A stretch of 16,551 nt of DNA, from NCBI GenBank assembly GCA_937907305.1, contig CALERQ010000214.1, forward strand, positions 1 to 16,551, read 5' to 3'. This DNA is from an uncultured Clostridia bacterium (lineage in GTDB: Bacteria > Bacillota > Clostridia > Oscillospirales > Ruminococcaceae). Within the stretch, counting starts at the first letter, position 1. The number at the start of each line of letters is the position of its first letter. Both the position numbers and the translations under genes were made by a program. Shown here one piece after another: positions 12,768 through 16,551 of the stretch. The notes under the pieces were generated by a model. That model was not told where the DNA came from, ran no database searches, and worked only from the letters and a program-made list of their open reading frames with translations.

Positions 12768-13430
12768 TTATCTCTCTTTTTCCTTTTCCAGTTCCGCCTC
12801 CAGCGCCGCCAGCCGCTTTTCCAGCTCGGCGATTTGCCGGTGGGCCCGGTGCAGCTCCTGCTGGATGGGATCGGGGATATGCACATGGTCCAGCCGCTCA
12901 TTTTCCAGCCGTACATTGCTTACCCGTACCACCCGGGCCGGTACGCCCACAGCGGTGCTGTCGGCATCAATGGAATGCAGCAGTACGGCGTTGGCAGCGA
13001 TCTTGCAGTTATCGCCTACCCGCACGGGGCCCAGTACCTTGGCACCGCAGCCCACCATTACATTGCGCCCCAGCGTGGGATGACGCTTGCCGGTATCCTT
13101 GCCGGTGCCGCCCAGGGTAACGCCCTGATACAGCGTGCAGCCATCGCCTACCTCTGCCGTTTCGCCAATGACGATGCCGGAACCATGGTCAATAAAAACA
13201 TTGTGTCCGATGACCGCGCCGGGATGGATCTCAATACCGGTGAAAAAGCGGGTGAGCTGGCTGATGAGCCGTGCCAGGAAAAAGCAGTGGTGCCGGTACA
13301 GCCAGTGCGCCGGCCGGTGCCAAAACAGCGCGTGTACGCCGGCGTACATCAGCAGTATTTCAAAGCCGGAACGGGCAGCAGGGTCGCGCTGACGCACCGC
13401 CGCGATGTCCTCCCGGATCCGTTTGCACAT
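12768..13430 (-). CDS. cysE: Serine O-acetyltransferase (short EpsC type)
   Basis: The 220-residue cytosolic enzyme transfers acetyl from acetyl-CoA to serine, the first step of cysteine synthesis. A short helical N-terminus is followed by the left-handed beta-helix hexapeptide repeats. Key residues are D81-H82 in FIDHGSGIVIGE, KRHPTLG (115-121) and AVGVPARVV near the C-terminus. The N-terminal domain is shorter than in E. coli CysE, as in Firmicutes. Unusually, the C-terminus ends in a charged heptad-like stretch (ELEKRLAALEAELEKEKE) that may be a coiled coil. The start at 13430 is set by GGGAGG 7 nt upstream; no cysK is adjacent. Confidence 0.93.
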   Translation of the reverse strand: MCKRIREDIAAVRQRDPAARSGFEILLMYAGVHALFWHRPAHWLYRHHCFFLARLISQLTRFFTGIEIHPGAVIGHNVFIDHGSGIVIGETAEVGDGCTLYQGVTLGGTGKDTGKRHPTLGRNVMVGCGAKVLGPVRVGDNCKIAANAVLLHSIDADSTAVGVPARVVRVSNVRLENERLDHVHIPDPIQQELHRAHRQIAELEKRLAALEAELEKEKER

Positions 13431-13472
13431 AAAAAGACCTCCCATGTGGAAGATGAAATATTCACTCTATAA

Positions 13473-13501
13473 AAAATACCATAATTCGGCCCTTGATGCA
13501 A
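13473..13501 (-). promoter_or_regulatory. Sigma-A promoter for cysE
   Basis: On the minus strand TTGCAT (13501-13496) and TATTTT (13478-13473) are 17 nt apart, with TGG extending the -10. Confidence 0.65.
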
Positions 13502-13602
13502 GGGGCGGGCCAGGCAAGCGGAAAATAAAACCCAGTGGTCATCTTATGCCGGGCAGGGAGAAGTAGTGCGGGAGCGGCACTGGCGAGCGCAGGGGGAAGG
13601 CA

Positions 13603-13685
13603 TCGGCCGCAGGCCGCCCGGGCTTTGCCCGGGCACGCGCCCCTATGGGGCGCGTCCGATGCTTCGCATCGGGGCCTGCGGCCGA
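13603..13685. repeat. Multi-hairpin palindromic element, copy 5
   Basis: A 13-bp closing stem pairs 13603-13615 (TCGGCCGCAGGCC) with 13673-13685. It is filled without spare bases by three perfect hairpins: 13616-13623/13627-13634 (loop TTT), 13635-13643/13647-13655 (loop TAT) and 13656-13662/13666-13672 (loop TTC). None of the arm sequences equals those of the other copies, yet all pair fully. It lies between the divergent promoters of cysE and the dCMP-deaminase-like gene. Confidence 0.9.
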
Positions 13686-13736
13686 ACCGGCTCCCAGCAG
13701 TCACCATTCAGTTACATTTAATTCCCCATCTCTTGA

Positions 13737-13765
13737 TAGACAAAATCAACGGAATGTTGTATAAT
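13737..13765 (+). promoter_or_regulatory. Sigma-A promoter for the dCMP-deaminase-like gene
   Basis: TAGACA (13737-13742) and consensus TATAAT (13760-13765) are spaced by 17 nt. Start near 13772, about 40 nt before the ATG. Confidence 0.8.
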
Positions 13766-13812
13766 GAAACAAATCGTTTCATATCGTACTGTGTTAGGCA
13801 AAAGGAGGCCCC

Positions 13813-14304
13813 ATGGAGCGCCGGGATAAAATCAATTACTATTTGGATATCGCAGAAGCTGTTACCGGGCGGGGCACCTGTCTGCGCCGCAATTTCGGCG
13901 CGGTCATCGTCAAAAATGATACCATCATCTCCACCGGCTATGTGGGCGCCCCCCGCGGCCGCGCCAATTGCAATGAGCTGCAATACTGCACCCGCGAAAA
14001 GCTGCAGGTGCCGCGCGGCGAGCGCTATGAGCTCTGCCGCAGTGTCCATGCTGAGCAGAACGCCATCATCAATGCCAGCCGCAGCGAGATGCTGGGCGCT
14101 ACCCTGTATCTGGTGGGGCTGGAAAACCGCACCGGCGGCTATGTGGAGGCTGCGGCTCCCTGTTCCCTGTGCAAGCGTATGATCATCAATGCCGGCATCG
14201 AGCGGGTCATTGTGCGGGATACCCGGGATACCTACCGTACCTTTGAGGTGGATGAGGAATGGGTCGCCCACGATGATTCCATCGAGGGGATCAAGGGCTA
14301 CTAA
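13813..14304 (+). CDS. Deoxycytidylate (dCMP) deaminase family protein
   Basis: The 163-residue cytosolic protein has the zinc-deaminase motifs HAE (H79, A80, E81 in SVHAEQNAI) and PCSLC (C117, C120). The long insert before HAE with NCNELQYCTREKL resembles ComEB-type dCMP deaminases, which may bind a second zinc. The expected reaction is dCMP to dUMP, feeding thymidylate synthesis. AAAGGAGGCCCC precedes the ATG. It has its own strong promoter. The tepA gene follows after 65 nt without a terminator, so read-through is likely. A related cytidine-type deaminase cannot be ruled out. Confidence 0.88.
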   Translation: MERRDKINYYLDIAEAVTGRGTCLRRNFGAVIVKNDTIISTGYVGAPRGRANCNELQYCTREKLQVPRGERYELCRSVHAEQNAIINASRSEMLGATLYLVGLENRTGGYVEAAAPCSLCKRMIINAGIERVIVRDTRDTYRTFEVDEEWVAHDDSIEGIKGY

Positions 14305-14369
14305 ACCGGCATAAAGCGGCCGGGAATGGTTCACACTATGGGTAAAATCCACAGGGAGGAACCAAAACC

Positions 14370-15167
14370 ATGCCGCAGAAAAAAGTATCCACCGCCCCCC
14401 AAAATGAGGAGCAGAATCAGCCGGAAGCAAACGAGGAGGAGCGCCGCAGCGAGGAGATCTACCACTCCGGCAGCGTGACCACCGAGGGCGGCCGGCATAA
14501 GATCCATTGCCTGACCATCATCGGGCAGATCGAGGGGCACTATATCCTGCCCCCGCAGAATAAGACCACCAAGTACGAGCATGTCATCCCGCAGCTGGTC
14601 GCCATCGAGGAGGATCAAAGCATCCGGGGACTGCTGGTCATCTTAAATACCGTCGGCGGCGATGTGGAAGCGGGCCTGGCCATTGCCGAGCTGCTGAGCG
14701 GCATGAAGACCCCCACCGTTTCGCTGGTGCTGGGCGGGGGACATTCCATCGGCGTGCCGTTGGCCGTTTCCACCCGGTATAGCTTCATCGCCCCCACCGC
14801 CACCATGACCGTCCACCCCGTGCGGATGAACGGTGTGATGCTGGGTGTGCCGCAAACCCTTTCCTACTTCGATAAAATGCAGGAGCGCATTACCGGCTTT
14901 GTCACCGCCAACAGCCGCATCCGGCCGGAAAAATTCCGGGAGCTGATGATGAATAACGGTGAGTTGGTCATGGATATCGGTACTGTGCTGGATGGTGAGG
15001 GCGCCGTGCAGGTGGGCCTCATTGATGAGCTGGGCGGTCTGCAGGATGCCCTGGGCAAGCTTTATGACCTCATTGATGAGGAAGACGGCAAGAAAAAGCC
15101 CCGCCGCGGCCGCCCGCCCAAGGCAAAACCCGGCAAGGAACCGCCCGCAAAGGAGGCCGCGAAGTGA
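14370..15167 (+). CDS. tepA: TepA/YmfB-like ClpP-fold serine protease with AT-hook-like tail
   Basis: The 265-residue protein has a variable acidic N-terminus, then a ClpP-fold domain (about 43-235). The catalytic serine is S126 in GGGHSIGVP and the histidine H149 in MTVHPVRM. In Bacillus, TepA (YmfB) lies next to ylzJ and spoIIIE and is thought to degrade spore-coat-protecting SASP or assist export; assignments differ. Here ylzJ follows with a GTGA overlap, supporting the identity. The tail KKKPRRGRPPKAKPGK (241-256) contains an AT-hook-like RGRP core, suggesting DNA contact; this is inference. GGGAGGAACC precedes the ATG. Confidence 0.88.
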   Translation: MPQKKVSTAPQNEEQNQPEANEEERRSEEIYHSGSVTTEGGRHKIHCLTIIGQIEGHYILPPQNKTTKYEHVIPQLVAIEEDQSIRGLLVILNTVGGDVEAGLAIAELLSGMKTPTVSLVLGGGHSIGVPLAVSTRYSFIAPTATMTVHPVRMNGVMLGVPQTLSYFDKMQERITGFVTANSRIRPEKFRELMMNNGELVMDIGTVLDGEGAVQVGLIDELGGLQDALGKLYDLIDEEDGKKKPRRGRPPKAKPGKEPPAKEAAK

Positions 15168-15364
15168 TCCACACCATATTACCGCCGGAAGCGCTGCTGC
15201 CCCCACGGGAACCGCCCCAAAGTGAGTGGCTTCCCTGCCCGGAGGGCTGGGTCCAGGTAATGACGGATGCGGATGGCCTTCGTACCGTGCAGGGCGTCTG
15301 CTCCACCGATCCCGCCGCCTACCTTAAACCGTCGCTGCAGCCCGGTCAAAGCTACCAACTGTAA
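15164..15364 (+). CDS. ylzJ: YlzJ-like protein
   Basis: The 66-residue protein starts MIHTILPPEALLP and matches the YlzJ-like pattern of a short strand followed by a P-rich turn. The start codon is GTG at 15164, overlapping the TGA of tepA (GTGA), and AAAGGAGG lies 7-8 nt upstream inside tepA. This indicates translational coupling. The tepA-ylzJ order is the same as in Bacillus, where spoIIIE follows; here uppP follows instead. Function is unknown. Assignment rests mostly on size, N-terminus and context. Confidence 0.75.
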   Translation: MIHTILPPEALLPPREPPQSEWLPCPEGWVQVMTDADGLRTVQGVCSTDPAAYLKPSLQPGQSYQL

Positions 15365-15418
15365 ATAATGCCCTTTGGGGCATTTACATAGCTACATCAA
15401 GAGGAGAAAACCAACATC

Positions 15419-16300
15419 ATGAGTATACTCAGCGCCATTTTACAGGGGATACTGCAGGGCCTTACCGAGTTCCTGCCGGTCTCATCCTCCGGCCATCTTT
15501 CACTGTATCAGTATTTTACCGGCATCAATTCCGAAAGCTCCGTCACCTTTTCGGTCATGCTGCACCTGGGCACGCTGTTGGCGGTCATCATCGCCTTTTG
15601 GCCTACCGTGTGGCAGCTTCTTAAGGAATTTTTCCTGCTGTTTGCCGATCTGTTCCGCGGCCGTCTCTTTAAGCAGAAGGCCACCCCTTACCGCCGCATG
15701 CTGTATCTTTTAATCCTTTCCTGTGTGCCGCTTTTGCTGGTGCTGCCGCTGCAGGATCTCATTACCTCGGTCAGCGCCGATAATGACATCCTGGTGGAGG
15801 GCATCTGCTTCCTCATCACCTCGGCGCTGCTCTTCCTGGCTGACCGTGCCCCCCGCGGCCACCGGGATGCAGCCACCATGAAAGGCAAGCACGCTCTGGC
15901 CATTGGTGTGGCGCAGCTCTTTGCCACCCTGCCCGGCATCTCCCGCTCCGGTTCCACCATCTCGGTGGGGCAGCTGTGCGGGCTGGAGCGCAGCTACGCG
16001 GTATCCTATTCCTTTATTCTGGGCCTGCCTGCCGTTCTCGCGGCCGGCATTTTGGACCTGCATGACGCTGCCACGGCCGGCATCGGCATCGAGTGGGGCA
16101 CAGCGCTCATCGGCATGGCGGCAGCGCTCATCTTCGGCCTTTTGGCCATCCGTCTGGTCAATTATCTCATCAAGAGCGATAAGTTCCGCATCTTTGCCAT
16201 TTACACGCTGGTGCTGGGCTCTGTCGTTGTCATCCTGGGCATTGTGGAAAAGATAACCGGTAACGCCGTTCAGGCATTCATCACCGGTCTCATCCATTAA
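15419..16300 (+). CDS. uppP: Undecaprenyl-diphosphate phosphatase
   Basis: The 293-residue polytopic membrane enzyme removes a phosphate from undecaprenyl diphosphate to recycle the lipid carrier of cell-wall synthesis, and can give bacitracin resistance. Both family signatures are intact: QGLTEFLPVSSSGH (13-26, E17 and H26) and PGISRSGSTI (172-181, R176). Length is slightly above the usual 265-280. GAGGAG lies about 12 nt before the ATG, which is rather distant. A hairpin without T-run (15361-15386) lies in the gap behind ylzJ, so co-transcription with tepA-ylzJ is possible. Confidence 0.95.
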   Translation: MSILSAILQGILQGLTEFLPVSSSGHLSLYQYFTGINSESSVTFSVMLHLGTLLAVIIAFWPTVWQLLKEFFLLFADLFRGRLFKQKATPYRRMLYLLILSCVPLLLVLPLQDLITSVSADNDILVEGICFLITSALLFLADRAPRGHRDAATMKGKHALAIGVAQLFATLPGISRSGSTISVGQLCGLERSYAVSYSFILGLPAVLAAGILDLHDAATAGIGIEWGTALIGMAAALIFGLLAIRLVNYLIKSDKFRIFAIYTLVLGSVVVILGIVEKITGNAVQAFITGLIH

Positions 16301-16353
16301 AATATACCGCGATTCCGCAACCATTACATTTTGCGAAAGGACAAACAAAAAAC

Positions 16354-16551
16354 ATGGATATTGAAATCAGAGCCGAAGCCATTATGGAGGGCAAGGACTA
16401 CCTGGCGCTCACCCGCTTTATGACGGGCGGAAAAAACAAAAACAGCGTGATGATGAACATTCTGCTGCTGCTCATCGCCATCGTCGGCGTCTATGCCGAT
16501 TTTAAGGTCAATCAAAAGCCCACCATTATCACCATTGTGGCGGTCATCGCC
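16354..16551 (+). CDS. Membrane protein, partial (cut by window end), possibly YcxB-like
   Basis: Only the first 66 codons are present, starting MDIEIRAEAIMEGKDYLALT. A hydrophilic start is followed by two hydrophobic segments (about 33-48 and 55 to the end) separated by FKVNQKP. This start resembles YcxB-like proteins, a short cytosolic strand followed by two helices, but the match is weak. GCGAAAGGAC lies upstream of the ATG as ribosome binding site. The gene runs off the window 53 nt after uppP. Confidence 0.6.
   Translation, partial: MDIEIRAEAIMEGKDYLALTRFMTGGKNKNSVMMNILLLLIAIVGVYADFKVNQKPTIITIVAVIA

Noticed and set aside
15361..15390. Terminator between ylzJ and uppP
   Set aside because: A hairpin is present (GTAAAT/ATTTAC and GCCC/GGGC), but no T-run follows it and it is interrupted by a 3-nt bulge.

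Overview
The window looks like chromosomal DNA from a G+C-rich member of the Clostridia, probably a gut Oscillospirales (Ruminococcaceae-type) bacterium. Reasons: strong AGGAGG-type ribosome binding sites, sigma-A promoters with 17-18 nt spacers, many T-tailed hairpin terminators, a tepA-ylzJ gene pair typical of Gram-positive spore-forming lineages, an EpsC-type short serine acetyltransferase, and a purine riboswitch of the Firmicutes type. The taxon is inferred from these features only; no rRNA is present. There are no tRNAs, no CRISPR array and no complete insertion sequence.

Layout. 1-468: end of a multi-hairpin palindromic element, then degenerate direct repeats. 469-2370: an XRE regulator with six membrane segments, a second palindromic element, a small protein, and an overlapping CDP-alcohol phosphatidyltransferase closed by a terminator. 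2580-3780: a promoter and three tandem, apparently paralogous small membrane proteins. 3904-5817: a strong promoter, a CPBP (CAAX-type) membrane protease and a DUF5131 protein. 5848-7735: a third palindromic element, a guanine-type riboswitch with its terminator, and an AzgA-type purine permease. 7743-9521: a DUF3343 protein, an unassigned promoter-structured RNA-terminator leader, and a cytosine-deaminase-like amidohydrolase. 9603-11389: a fourth palindromic element, galactose mutarotase, and an XRE regulator with a zinc ribbon. 11407-13430: a HAD phosphatase (minus), a divergent orphan gene (plus) and cysE (minus), separated by bidirectional terminators. 13603-16551: a fifth palindromic element, a dCMP-deaminase-like gene, tepA-ylzJ, uppP, and the start of a further membrane protein.

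Genes working together: the riboswitch-controlled purine permease and the deaminase-like enzyme with its own RNA leader suggest a nucleobase-salvage neighbourhood. The three small membrane proteins form one operon. tepA and ylzJ are translationally coupled.

The most unusual content is a family of five intergenic elements of about 80-92 bp. Each of the four complete copies folds on paper into a closing stem of 12-13 bp that encloses three consecutive hairpins, nearly all with 3-nt loops and, in two copies, no unpaired junction bases. This is a near-perfect four-way junction. Arm sequences differ between copies while pairing is kept.
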